Part shown: piece by piece, positions 8,252 to 16,067 of the stretch
How the letters are laid out: each line of letters starts with the position of its first letter
Position numbering within the stretch: the first letter of the stretch is position 1
Assembly: GCA_028692975.1 (NCBI GenBank)
Contig: JAQUWF010000004.1
Coordinates: 16,677 to 80,676 of the forward strand
Direction: 5' to 3'
DNA length: 64,000 nucleotides
Origin: Lachnospiraceae bacterium
GTDB lineage: Bacteria; Bacillota; Clostridia; Lachnospirales; Lachnospiraceae
Program-made: the position numbers and the translations under genes
The notes under the pieces: model-generated
What the model saw: only the letters and a program-made list of their open reading frames with translations
The model's database searches: none
What the model was told of the DNA's origin: nothing

Positions 8252-8905
8252 TTATGCATTTGTTTTTTCAATCTTCACCAGGCGGCTGGTTCCGAGGCGG
8301 GAAGCACCTAATTCCACGAAGGTCTTTCCGTCATCAAAGGAAGAAATGCCGCCGGCAGCTTTCATTTTGATATTCGGACCAATGTGTTTTGCAAAAAGTG
8401 CAATGTCATCAAAGGTAGCTCCGGAGGTGGAGAAACCGGTTGAGGTTTTGATGAAATCAGCTTTTGCTTCAGTGACCAGCCCGCACATTTTGACTTTTTC
8501 TTCGTCTGTCAGCAGACAGGCCTCGATGATCACTTTCAAAATTTTAGATCCGCAGGCTTCTTTCAATGTTTTAATCTCATTTAGTACAAAATCATAATTT
8601 TTTTCTTTTAATGCGCCGATGTTAATGACCATGTCGATTTCATCCGCGCCGTTCTTTAATGCATCTTTGGTTTCAAAGAGTTTGGTTTCGGTGGTGCTGT
8701 AGCCGTTTGGGAAGCCAATCACTGTACATACGGCCATTTTATCACCCAGATATTCTTTTGCCTTTTTTACAAAAGTAGGGGGGATGCAGACAGAAGCGGT
8801 CTGATATTTGACCGCATCATCGCAGATCACTTTGATCTGTTCCCAGGTTGCGCCCTGCGCTAATAAGGTATGATCTACTTTTGATAATATTTCTTTATGT
8901 GTCAT
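8252..8905 (-). CDS. deoC: deoxyribose-phosphate aldolase
   Basis: A 217-residue class I aldolase that cleaves 2-deoxyribose-5-phosphate to acetaldehyde and glyceraldehyde-3-phosphate in the cytoplasm. The Schiff-base lysine is K153 in FIKTSTGFS. The proton-relay lysine lies in [10 protein letters not shown], and the aspartate in EIDMVINIG matches the family. Length fits the short bacterial form. The start at 8905 was chosen for AAGGAGAG before that ATG; the frame stays open 13 codons further. A consensus promoter lies at 9020-9048. It is probably co-transcribed with the DeoR gene through the tandem repeats. Confidence 0.93.
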   Translation of the reverse strand: MTHKEILSKVDHTLLAQGATWEQIKVICDDAVKYQTASVCIPPTFVKKAKEYLGDKMAVCTVIGFPNGYSTTETKLFETKDALKNGADEIDMVINIGALKEKNYDFVLNEIKTLKEACGSKILKVIIEACLLTDEEKVKMCGLVTEAKADFIKTSTGFSTSGATFDDIALFAKHIGPNIKMKAAGGISSFDDGKTFVELGASRLGTSRLVKIEKTNA

Positions 8906-9019
8906 TTTTGCTCTCCTTTTTATGGCGTAAATTTTGTTTGACAATAACCTGCCTGATTCTTTCGCAAGACGAATCTGAGAAGACCAGAAAGAAGGAAGTG
9001 TATTGTTCTTGTTATTCGT

Positions 9020-9048
9020 ATTATAGGGGGTATGAAATATAATGTCAA
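9020..9048 (-). promoter_or_regulatory. promoter for deoC-deoR
   Basis: On the minus strand TTGACA (9043-9048) and TATAAT (9020-9025) are exactly 17 bases apart, a full consensus match. The leader to deoC is about 110 bases. Together with the divergent promoter at 9134 it accounts for most of the gap between deoC and the transketolase genes; no gene is seen in the gap. Confidence 0.8.
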
Positions 9049-9088
9049 TAGAAAAACGGTTTTAAATGAGCGAAAAAGAGACATTAAA

Positions 9089-9162
9089 AACAATAACGAT
9101 CAAAATAAATCACAAATATAAATTTTTATTAGATTGAAATCTAGAAAAAAATGTGATAACAT
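9089..9162 (+). promoter_or_regulatory. promoter and possible DeoR-type operator for transketolase genes
   Basis: TTGAAA (9134-9139) and TAACAT (9157-9162) are 17 bases apart. Upstream, AACAATAACGATC at 9089-9101 resembles the ATAACAAT/CGATAACAATC repeats at 12256-12276 before the phosphofructokinase operon, so one DeoR protein may act on both. Confidence 0.5.
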
Positions 9163-9342
9163 AATTTTATAAAAAAGAAGGACGGAAAAAGGACGAAACA
9201 ATCAAAAACAATCATTCCTTGCATGAGAAGAATAAACGAGACATCAGAGCTTAGCTAAAAGGTAATATGAGAACATGAAAATTCAGGTGGCGTCAGCACT
9301 CCGTTCGCTGTATGCTCACTTTACAAAACATGAGGTGAAAAA

Positions 9343-10179
9343 ATGAATTTTAACAAAAAAGAAATGGATTTGCTGGCAGTTCAGATTCGGAAAAACATAT
9401 TGAGGGCGATTGCATCTAAGGGCGCTGGTCATGTAGGCGGTTCTCTGTCCATCGCAGATACATTGGCAGTCTTATATGGATGTGTGATGAATATCGATCC
9501 AAAGCATCCGGATAAAAAGGACAGGGATTATATCGTGATATCAAAAGGACATTCCGGGCCGGCGATGTATGCAGCTCTGGCAGCCAAAGGTTATTTTGGG
9601 GAAGATGTTCTGGATACTTTAAATAAGAATAATACCATTCTTCCCAGCCATACGGACCGGATGAAGACACCAGGAGTTGATATGACAACGGGATCTCTGG
9701 GACAGGGAACTTCTCTGGCTTCCGGGGCGGCACTGGCTGATCGGCTGAATGGAAGTTCCAATTATACTTATCTGATTGTGGGTGACGGGGAACTGGACGA
9801 AGGGCAGGTCTGGGAAGCGGCATTATTTACCGCACATCATCATCTGACCAATCTGATTACCTTTGTAGATGCCAATGGCAAACAACTGGATGGCACCACG
9901 GATCAGGTCTGCTGTCTGGGAAGCATTGAGCAGAAATTCGAAGCATTTGGATTTCATGCGATTACGGTAGAAGATGGTCATAACACGCTTCAGATCTACA
10001 ATGCCATCATGGAAGCGCAGCAGGAAAAAGAAAAGCCGAGTGTCATTGTGCTGCATACCATTAAGGGAGCGGGGATAAAGAAATATATGGAAATGGATAA
10101 CTGCCATTCAACAACAGTAAAGATGGAGGAACTGTCGGGGTTTTACGCGGAGCTGGACCATCAGGGAGAAATGGCATAA
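9343..10179 (+). CDS. tktA: transketolase, N-terminal (thiamine-diphosphate) subunit
   Basis: A 278-residue split-transketolase subunit carrying the thiamine-diphosphate domain, which transfers two-carbon ketol units in the pentose phosphate pathway. Visible motifs are SKGHSGPAMYAAL, TGSLGQGTSLASG and the ThDP motif GDGELDEGQVWEAA running to FVDANGKQLDG. The DNCHSTTVK end is typical of split forms. A GAGGTG ribosome site precedes the ATG. The C-terminal subunit follows 33 bases later, and both are needed for one active enzyme. The gene pair continues the pentose-phosphate theme of deoC and the aldolase. Confidence 0.92.
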   Translation: MNFNKKEMDLLAVQIRKNILRAIASKGAGHVGGSLSIADTLAVLYGCVMNIDPKHPDKKDRDYIVISKGHSGPAMYAALAAKGYFGEDVLDTLNKNNTILPSHTDRMKTPGVDMTTGSLGQGTSLASGAALADRLNGSSNYTYLIVGDGELDEGQVWEAALFTAHHHLTNLITFVDANGKQLDGTTDQVCCLGSIEQKFEAFGFHAITVEDGHNTLQIYNAIMEAQQEKEKPSVIVLHTIKGAGIKKYMEMDNCHSTTVKMEELSGFYAELDHQGEMA

Positions 10180-10212
10180 AAAACAGACTGATGTTTGAAG
10201 GGAGAAATCAAA

Positions 10213-11166
10213 ATGAATGAAGTGAAAACTGGAGAAAAAGAATTAAGAAAAGTATTTGGAGATACATTAAAGACTTTAATGCAGGAAAACAAAGACGTGG
10301 TCTATCTGGAGGCAGATCTGGCCGGCGCTATCGGTACGTCCGGTCTGATTAAGGAATATCCGGAACAGGCTTTTGATGTGGGCATTATGGAAGCGAATAT
10401 GGTCGGCACCGCAGCAGGGATGTCCGTTAAGGGAAAAATTCCGTTTGTGCACAGCTTTGGTACTTTTGCGTCCAGAAGATGCGCAGATCAGACGTTTCTG
10501 TCCGGATGCTATAATAAGGCCAATATTAAGATTGTCGGTTCCGATCCTGGCATTACCGCTGAGACCAATGGCGGAACCCACATGCCATTTGAGGATATGG
10601 GGATTTACCGTTCTTTTCCGGAAATGACGATTTTGGATGTGGCAGAACCCCACCTTCTGGCAGAGATTCTGAAAGAGATGGCAGTCTCCTATGGTGTCAT
10701 GTATGTCCGCTTCCCGAGAAAGGGAAAGGAATGTTATTATGAGGAAACACAGAAATTTACGATTGGAAAAGGGGTAATAGTCAAAGAGGGAACTGATGCA
10801 TCGATTATTGCCTCCGGCATCGAAACAGCAGAGGCGCTGAGAGCGGCAGAGGAGCTGGAGAGAGATAATATTCATGTGCGGGTTGTGGATATGTTTACGG
10901 TAAAACCGCTGGATGAGGCACTGGTGATAAAATGTGCAGAAGAAACAGGAGCTATTATAACGGCAGAAAATCACAATAAAATTGGCGGTCTGGGCTCAGC
11001 CGTGTCTGAAGTGCTGGCAGAGAATATAGCAGTTCCGTTCAAGCGGGTAGGCATTCCGGATTGTTTTGGTGAAGTGGGAGATAAAAAATTCCTTGCAGAA
11101 AAGTTTGGAATTTCACAGAAGGACATTGCAGCGGCAGTGAAGGAAGTGCTGAAAAAGAAAAAGTAA
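10213..11166 (+). CDS. tktB: transketolase, C-terminal (pyrimidine-binding) subunit
   Basis: A 317-residue partner of the preceding gene with the pyrimidine-binding and C-terminal domains. It begins with ELRKVFGDTL and has the ADLAGAIGTSG and DVGIMEANMVG segments (the catalytic glutamate region). HSFGTFASRRCADQ and DPGITAETNGGTHMPFEDM follow, then TAENHNKIGGLGSAV. The start at 10213 was chosen because GGGAG lies just before; the frame extends six codons upstream. It is followed by a clear terminator. Confidence 0.92.
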   Translation: MNEVKTGEKELRKVFGDTLKTLMQENKDVVYLEADLAGAIGTSGLIKEYPEQAFDVGIMEANMVGTAAGMSVKGKIPFVHSFGTFASRRCADQTFLSGCYNKANIKIVGSDPGITAETNGGTHMPFEDMGIYRSFPEMTILDVAEPHLLAEILKEMAVSYGVMYVRFPRKGKECYYEETQKFTIGKGVIVKEGTDASIIASGIETAEALRAAEELERDNIHVRVVDMFTVKPLDEALVIKCAEETGAIITAENHNKIGGLGSAVSEVLAENIAVPFKRVGIPDCFGEVGDKKFLAEKFGISQKDIAAAVKEVLKKKK

Positions 11167-11200
11167 CAGGCGGAGAATAATTACAAATTATCAAAATACT

Positions 11201-11252
11201 AAAACAGGAAGACATAAGCTGCTTTATTTGAGCAAATGCCTTCCTGTTTTTT
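11201..11252. terminator. terminator after transketolase genes
   Basis: AACAGGAAG (11203-11211) and CTTCCTGTT (11240-11248) form the stem, followed by T residues. The A tract on the other side lets it also end the minus-strand DeoR gene. Confidence 0.75.
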
Positions 11253-11308
11253 GCTGCATTTTTGAAGACAAGCCGTGCAGGATGCCTGCAAAAACAAACT
11301 TCAATCCT

Positions 11309-12106
11309 TTATTTGGGTGCAGTAATCACCTCAGTATACTGCTGTAGCTGTGCCCGGTCTTCGTCAGTCAGGCAGTCATCCGTGATCAGGAGCGTTATTT
11401 CGTTTAAATCTGCAATTTTTGAGAAGGTGACAGCGTCAAATTTGCTGCTGTCGCTCATAAGACAGCGGGAGCAGGAGGCCTCCAGAACCTGGCGGATACT
11501 CAGCGCACTTTCCAGGTAAGGCGTGGTGACTCCTTTTGAAATACTGAAACCATTACAGGAAAAAAATACTTTATCAATATTGATCAGGTCCAGCAGTTCA
11601 TTTCGAACCGGAGAATATACACTGTGATACTTGTTTCGCAGCATACCGGCCAGGATGATAAGCGTAAAGTCGGTATTTTCCTCCAGCCACGCTGCAAAAT
11701 GAATGTCATTCAGGATAACGGTAAGATCCTTTTTGTTCGTAAGCAGCTTGATCAGTTCAAATGTGGTTGTTCCGCTCATAATGGCAATCGTATCCCCGTC
11801 TTCGATCAAATTCAATGCGGCAAAAGCAATCTCTTTTTTTTGCTTTATCATTTTTGTTCCCTTGATATCAGGAAGCAGCTCATGATTCATTTTGGTGCTG
11901 CTGATTGCGCCGCCATGGGTGCGTTTCAGTTTACCGGCATTTTCCAGATCCCTCAGATCATTGCGGATCGTCGATGCGGATACATCAAAGATATCACATA
12001 GTTCAGGGACAACAATTTTTCCATTTGTATCGAGCAGCTCCAAAATTTGGTTTTTTCTCTCTTCTGCAAACATGGCAGGGCTGTCTTGGTCATTTCGCAC
12101 AGGCAT
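11309..12106 (-). CDS. DeoR/GlpR-family transcriptional regulator
   Basis: A 265-residue repressor with the family helix-turn-helix (AEERKNQILELLD, then DVSASTIRNDLRDLE and KLKRTHGGA). Its C-terminal sugar-phosphate-sensing domain includes DGDTIAIMSGTTTFEL and SDSSKFD. An AAAGGAGG site precedes the first ATG. It is divergent from the phosphofructokinase operon, so it probably represses that operon and itself. Two ATAACAAT repeats 13 bases apart overlap the start region of the operon promoter and are the best operator candidates. The inducer is presumably a phosphorylated hexose or ketose. Confidence 0.88.
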   Translation of the reverse strand: MPVRNDQDSPAMFAEERKNQILELLDTNGKIVVPELCDIFDVSASTIRNDLRDLENAGKLKRTHGGAISSTKMNHELLPDIKGTKMIKQKKEIAFAALNLIEDGDTIAIMSGTTTFELIKLLTNKKDLTVILNDIHFAAWLEENTDFTLIILAGMLRNKYHSVYSPVRNELLDLINIDKVFFSCNGFSISKGVTTPYLESALSIRQVLEASCSRCLMSDSSKFDAVTFSKIADLNEITLLITDDCLTDEDRAQLQQYTEVITAPK

Positions 12107-12180
12107 AGTATCCTCCTTTTTCTGATGCTGGTTAGCTGTTCATCCGTTTATTCATTAGAAGGCCTCGACCGGAATAGTGA

Positions 12181-12276
12181 ACGAAAGCTTTCTTTCGTGT
12201 CAGGGTTTCTCATTTTTAATTAATTGACAAATAGTATTTGTTCTGTTACTATTATATAACAATAAACGATAACAAT
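12181..12276 (+). promoter_or_regulatory. divergent control region: promoter, palindrome and direct repeats
   Basis: TTGACA (12224-12229) and TACTAT (12247-12252) are 17 bases apart and drive the plus-strand operon. ACGAAAG/CTTTCGT (12181-12198) is a palindrome between the two genes. ATAACAAT occurs at 12256-12263 and 12269-12276, 13 bases apart, just past the -10 box, where a bound repressor would block initiation. Confidence 0.65.
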
Positions 12277-12328
12277 CAACAACAAATAGGAATGGAGACA
12301 ATAAAAAACAAAAGCACAGGTGAAACAG

Positions 12329-13543
12329 ATGAAAAAAAATGCACTATATATTCAGTCCGGCGGCCCTACGGCGGTCATCAATGCTTCCGCATACGGGGTA
12401 ATCGAAGCATGCAGAGAATACCAACCGGATATTCACAGACTGTATGCGTCAGCCCATGGCATTGTGGGAGTGATGGAAGGAAAGCTGTATGACTGCTTCG
12501 CAGAAGAAGAGGGACAGTTGGAACTGCTGAAGGAAACACCGTCTATGGCATTTGGTTCCTGCCGTTATGAGGTCCGGGAGGATACGGATATTGATTATGA
12601 AAAAATCCTGGATACACTGAAACGGTTTCAGATTTATTATATTTTTATTAATGGGGGAAATGGTTCTGCGGCAGCAGGGCTTCGCCTCTATCAATATCTG
12701 ACCGGGAAAAACTATGAGTTTCGGCTGATGGTGATTCCAAAGACAGTGGATAATGATATTGCGGGGATCGATCATGCGCCGGGATTTCCATCCGCTGCGC
12801 GGCATGTGGTCACCAGCATTGCGGAACTGGTTCATGATATGCATACATATGATACAGAACTGATCATGGTGGCAGAGGTGATGGGACGCAATACCGGATT
12901 TCTGGCGGCAGCCAGTCTTGCGGCGGGTGAGACGGGATATGGTCCGGATCTGATTTATGTGCCCGAGGTGGTATTTGATCCGGAACAATTTATACAGGAT
13001 GTCAGAAATGTACTGGAACGAAAGGGCAAGTGTTTTGTGGTAGTGCCGGAGGGGGTCAGGACGGCGGATGGGAAATATCTGTTTGAGAATACAACCGTGA
13101 ATAAGGGAACGGATCCATCCAGAAATATGGGAGGAATCACTCCTTATCTGAATGCTCTGCTGAGAGAGCACTTTATCTGTAAGATACGCTGCATTGACCT
13201 GGGATTAATGCAGCGATGTGCTGTGCATGATGCTTCAGCACTTGATTTAGAAGAAGCGGAGCTGTTGGGCCGCAGTGCAGTCGAAGCAGCGGTAAAAGGA
13301 GCCTCGGGGCAGATGGTGACACTTCTTCGCAGGCAGGATGTGCCTTATCAGACAGAGACAGACAGCATTCCGTTGGAACAGGTCGCAGAGAAGGACAGGG
13401 TACTGGATCTGGCCTATGTCACCTCAGAACATAATTATATTCAGAAAACGTATTTAAAGTATATTCTCCCGCTGATTGGACCGCTGCCAGAATATGCCTC
13501 ATTAAAATATGTAACTGCCGTACCAGAAAAAGAAGAGGATTAA
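12329..13543 (+). CDS. 6-phosphofructokinase family, hybrid PPi/ATP motif set
   Basis: A 404-residue phosphofructokinase-fold enzyme that adds a second phosphate to a ketose-6-phosphate. It starts NALYIQSGGPTAVINAS. The phosphate-donor loop reads GGNGS (residues 109-113) instead of GGDGS or GGDDS, so the magnesium-binding aspartate is asparagine. The next motif is PKTVDND (137-143), whose lysine is typical of pyrophosphate-dependent enzymes. The glycine at the other selector position favours ATP. EVMGRNTGFLAA is the sugar-binding motif. Donor and exact substrate are open. The ATG at 12329 follows AGGTG. An aldolase and a ROK kinase follow in the operon. Confidence 0.85.
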   Translation: MKKNALYIQSGGPTAVINASAYGVIEACREYQPDIHRLYASAHGIVGVMEGKLYDCFAEEEGQLELLKETPSMAFGSCRYEVREDTDIDYEKILDTLKRFQIYYIFINGGNGSAAAGLRLYQYLTGKNYEFRLMVIPKTVDNDIAGIDHAPGFPSAARHVVTSIAELVHDMHTYDTELIMVAEVMGRNTGFLAAASLAAGETGYGPDLIYVPEVVFDPEQFIQDVRNVLERKGKCFVVVPEGVRTADGKYLFENTTVNKGTDPSRNMGGITPYLNALLREHFICKIRCIDLGLMQRCAVHDASALDLEEAELLGRSAVEAAVKGASGQMVTLLRRQDVPYQTETDSIPLEQVAEKDRVLDLAYVTSEHNYIQKTYLKYILPLIGPLPEYASLKYVTAVPEKEED

Positions 13544-13564
13544 AATCCGGAAAAGGAGACTGCA

Positions 13565-14539
13565 ATGTATAATTACAAAGAACTTGGATTGGTAAACACA
13601 AAAGAAATGTTTGAAAAAGCGTATTATGGAGGATATACCGTGCCTGCATTCAACTTCATTTCCATTGAACAGATGAATGCGATCATTGATGCGGTCATCG
13701 AGACAAAATCTCCGGTGATTCTGCTGGCATCCCCCAATCTGCATCGTCAGTTGGGCCATGAGATGACGGCGCGTGTGGTTCAGGCGGGAGTGGACCGTAT
13801 TAAAAATGCCGGACTGGAACTTCCGGTGGTACTGCATCTGGATCACGGAATGTCTTTTGAACATTGCGTAACAGCAGTAGAAAATGGTTTTTCTTCCATT
13901 ATGATTGATGGAAGTGCGCTTCCATTTGAGGAAAATATTGCATTGACAAAGAAAACAGTAGAGTATGCTCATGCGCATGATGTTACAGTAGAGGCAGAAC
14001 TGGGTATTTTGTCCGGTGCGGAAGAGGATGGAGCAGAAGGCCACAGGGAAAGCATGTATACCGATCCGGGTATGGCGGAAGAATTTATTCAGAGATCCGG
14101 TGCTGACAGCCTGGCTATTTCCATTGGCACCTGCCATGGACTGGTAAAAATGAAACCAAATCCAGACGGGACCCTTCCGGAACTGCGTTTTGATATCCTG
14201 AAGCATATTCAGAAAAATGTGCCGGGTTTTCCAATCGTTCTTCATGGAGCATCCAATATCTCACCGGAATATGTGAAAATGATTAATCAGCATGGCGGTC
14301 ATATTGAACAGACGGTAGGAATTCCGGATGACCAGATTCGCAAAGCGGCCAAGACAGCGGTGTGTAAAGTGAATATCGCTACAGATGGATGGATCTGTGC
14401 GCTGGCAAATACCAGGAGGATTCTGGATGAAAACCCGGCGGCGATTGACAGCAGGGTATTTACGCTGAAAACTCGTCCGGAAATGAAAGAACTGTACCTG
14501 CATAAAATTGATATTATGGGAAGCGCGGGAAAAGCCTGA
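13565..14539 (+). CDS. class II ketose-bisphosphate aldolase
   Basis: A 324-residue zinc-dependent aldolase of the fructose/tagatose-bisphosphate family that splits a ketose-1,6-bisphosphate into two triose phosphates. VLHLDHG supplies the catalytic aspartate and a zinc histidine. EAELGILSGAED-like sequence supplies the glutamate, and HGLVKMKP and VLHGASNIS supply the other metal and phosphate ligands. The C-terminal VCKVNIATDGW is family-typical. AAAGGAGA precedes the ATG, 21 bases after the phosphofructokinase stop. The order kinase-PFK-aldolase suggests a dedicated hexose route rather than housekeeping glycolysis. Confidence 0.88.
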   Translation: MYNYKELGLVNTKEMFEKAYYGGYTVPAFNFISIEQMNAIIDAVIETKSPVILLASPNLHRQLGHEMTARVVQAGVDRIKNAGLELPVVLHLDHGMSFEHCVTAVENGFSSIMIDGSALPFEENIALTKKTVEYAHAHDVTVEAELGILSGAEEDGAEGHRESMYTDPGMAEEFIQRSGADSLAISIGTCHGLVKMKPNPDGTLPELRFDILKHIQKNVPGFPIVLHGASNISPEYVKMINQHGGHIEQTVGIPDDQIRKAAKTAVCKVNIATDGWICALANTRRILDENPAAIDSRVFTLKTRPEMKELYLHKIDIMGSAGKA

Positions 14540-14567
14540 CAGAACACGGCAAATGGAGGAAAATTCC

Positions 14568-15470
14568 ATGGGTAAATATTATCTGTGTATGGAAATTGGA
14601 GGAACGAATCTCCGCTATGGCATAGTCACGCAAGATTTCCAGGTGCTGGATTTTCATAAAATTGCCTCTGTCGGATTATCAGACGCTTCAGATAAGGGGG
14701 CTTATATAGAAGAACTTTTCAGTCCCCTGCTGCGTCAGTATGGAAAAGAAAGGATCTGCTGCATTGCACTTTCCCTGGCCTCCCTGATGGATAAGGAGAG
14801 AAGCATCTGCTATAATTCCCCGAATATCAGGGGGTTTGATAAATTGCCGCTGAAGCAGATCCTGGAGAAGCGGATGGGACTGCCGGTATACATGGAACGG
14901 GATGTGAATACCGCTCTGCTGTACGAAATCCGGAAAAACAAACTGGAAACCTCGGGAATCATGATTGGAGTATTTATTGGCACTGGACTTGGAAATGCCA
15001 TGTGCATTGATGGGAAAATCTATAAGGGAAGTACGGGCTCTTCCTGCGAGCTGGGACACATTCCGGTACCGGGGCTGGAAGAAATGTGCGGATGCGGGAA
15101 AAAAGGATGTATTGAGCTGAAAGCCTGCGGGAAAGTACTGGCTAAAATAGCGGAGGACATCTGTCATTGCCCGGTAGAAGAAGTTTTTTTGCGTCATGGA
15201 GAAGAGACAGCAGTAAAAGAAGTTATAAAAATGTGTGCTCTGGCTGTCGCAGCGGAAGTGACCATACTGGATCCATCCTGTGTAATACTGGGCGGAGGTG
15301 TCACCGAGATGCCGGGGTTTCCGCTGGATTACTTTACGGAGACTGTGAAAGAAAATCTGAGGCTTCCAAATCCAAGAGAAGCGTTCAATTTAATCCTGGC
15401 CTCGGGAGCGCCAGAGGCAGGAATTGCAGGAGCCGCACTGAATGCGGCAGTGTTATATCGTCAGCCATGA
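14568..15470 (+). CDS. ROK-family sugar kinase, allose-kinase-like
   Basis: A 300-residue ROK kinase. The ATP site reads MEIGGTNLRYGI (glutamate where DxGGT is usual), the catalytic aspartate is D112 in ERDVNTA, and the zinc motif is CGCGKKGCIE. The stretches ERDVN, GELGHIPVPG-like and ILGGGVTEMPGFP resemble E. coli D-allose kinase (AlsK) more than glucokinase, by memory of that family. This suggests a rare hexose or ketose as substrate, whose 6-phosphate could pass to the PFK and aldolase before it. The ATG at 14568 follows GGAGG. Its stop lies inside the stem-loop of the operon terminator. Confidence 0.8.
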   Translation: MGKYYLCMEIGGTNLRYGIVTQDFQVLDFHKIASVGLSDASDKGAYIEELFSPLLRQYGKERICCIALSLASLMDKERSICYNSPNIRGFDKLPLKQILEKRMGLPVYMERDVNTALLYEIRKNKLETSGIMIGVFIGTGLGNAMCIDGKIYKGSTGSSCELGHIPVPGLEEMCGCGKKGCIELKACGKVLAKIAEDICHCPVEEVFLRHGEETAVKEVIKMCALAVAAEVTILDPSCVILGGGVTEMPGFPLDYFTETVKENLRLPNPREAFNLILASGAPEAGIAGAALNAAVLYRQP

Positions 15471-15490
15471 GAGTGGCTGGCGATTTTTTT
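15459..15490 (+). terminator. terminator overlapping the end of the ROK kinase gene
   Basis: CGTCAGCC (15459-15466) and GGCTGGCG (15475-15482) form the stem, followed by seven T residues. The stop codon of the kinase lies in the loop. Confidence 0.85.
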
Positions 15491-15529
15491 CTTCCTTTAT
15501 TCCGATCGGCAGTACCTATAAAAGAGATC

Positions 15530-15808
15530 ATTACAGTTCAGCCTTGAAATGAGGACGCTTTCAGGACGGCTGCCCCAGGTATGCCGCAGGTGCTGTTTCG
15601 AAAGCCAAGAGCATCTAAGGCTTCCGCAAGATGTTCCAAAAGCAGGAATTGGGAGCCATAACTCACCTTCGGTTCAAACAAATGACTCCCAATTCCTATG
15701 GAACATCTTGTGGAACCCAAGATGCTTAGTCTTTCTGCAAATGCACCTGCAGCATACCTGGGGCAGCCGCCCGGAAGCTGTGCGTCAAGTAAAAGGCTAA
15801 ACTGTAAC
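15530..15808. mobile_element. 279-bp palindromic MITE-like element with 8-bp target duplication
   Basis: The element is nearly one long inverted repeat. Ends TTACAGTTCAGCCTT (15531-15545) and AAGGCTAAACTGTAA (15793-15807) are inverted copies with one mismatch. Internal arms such as GGCTGCCCCAGGTATGCC and GGCATACCTGGGGCAGCC-like sequence, AGATGTTCC/GGAACATCT, and AGGAATTGGGAG/CTCCCAATTCCT pair across it. Flanks carry the direct repeat AAGAGATC (15522-15529 and 15809-15816). It has no transposase, so it would be moved by an enzyme elsewhere. The rest of the gap to the ROK regulator is A/T-rich. Confidence 0.8.
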
Positions 15809-15910
15809 AAGAGATCGCATATTTGTCCAACAAGTGATTGACTTTGAAAAACAATTGGAACTATAATTAAATAAACCGATTAACGAATAAACCGAAATAA
15901 TAATTTGAAA

Positions 15911-16000
15911 CTGATAAATAGATAAATGAATATAAAAGATTTAATGTATATAAAAGATTTAATGCAGATAAAACATTTAATACAGATAAAAAATTAATTT
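15911..16000. repeat. five imperfect 18-bp tandem repeats
   Basis: Units start at 15911, 15929, 15947, 15965 and 15983 and share the pattern GATAAAA(G/C)ATTTAAT. They sit 70-160 bases before the ROK regulator start in very A/T-rich DNA, so they could bind the regulator or simply be a slippage-prone tract. Confidence 0.55.
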
Positions 16001-16067
16001 CGGATTATAAATGAATTCGGATAAATAAATTGATTTCTATAAAATAATATATGGAAGGAAGAAGAAA

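Noticed and set aside
8036..8311. 91-codon plus-strand frame through the tandem repeats
   Set aside because: It is open only because the repeat unit lacks stops in that frame; no ribosome site, and it runs into deoC on the other strand.
9041..9057. Catabolite-responsive (cre) site before deoC
   Set aside because: The GAAAAACGGTTTTA stretch is palindromic but fits the cre consensus poorly at both ends.
15538..15810. 90-codon minus-strand frame inside the palindromic element
   Set aside because: The sequence is explained by the inverted repeat, gives no family motif and has no ribosome site.
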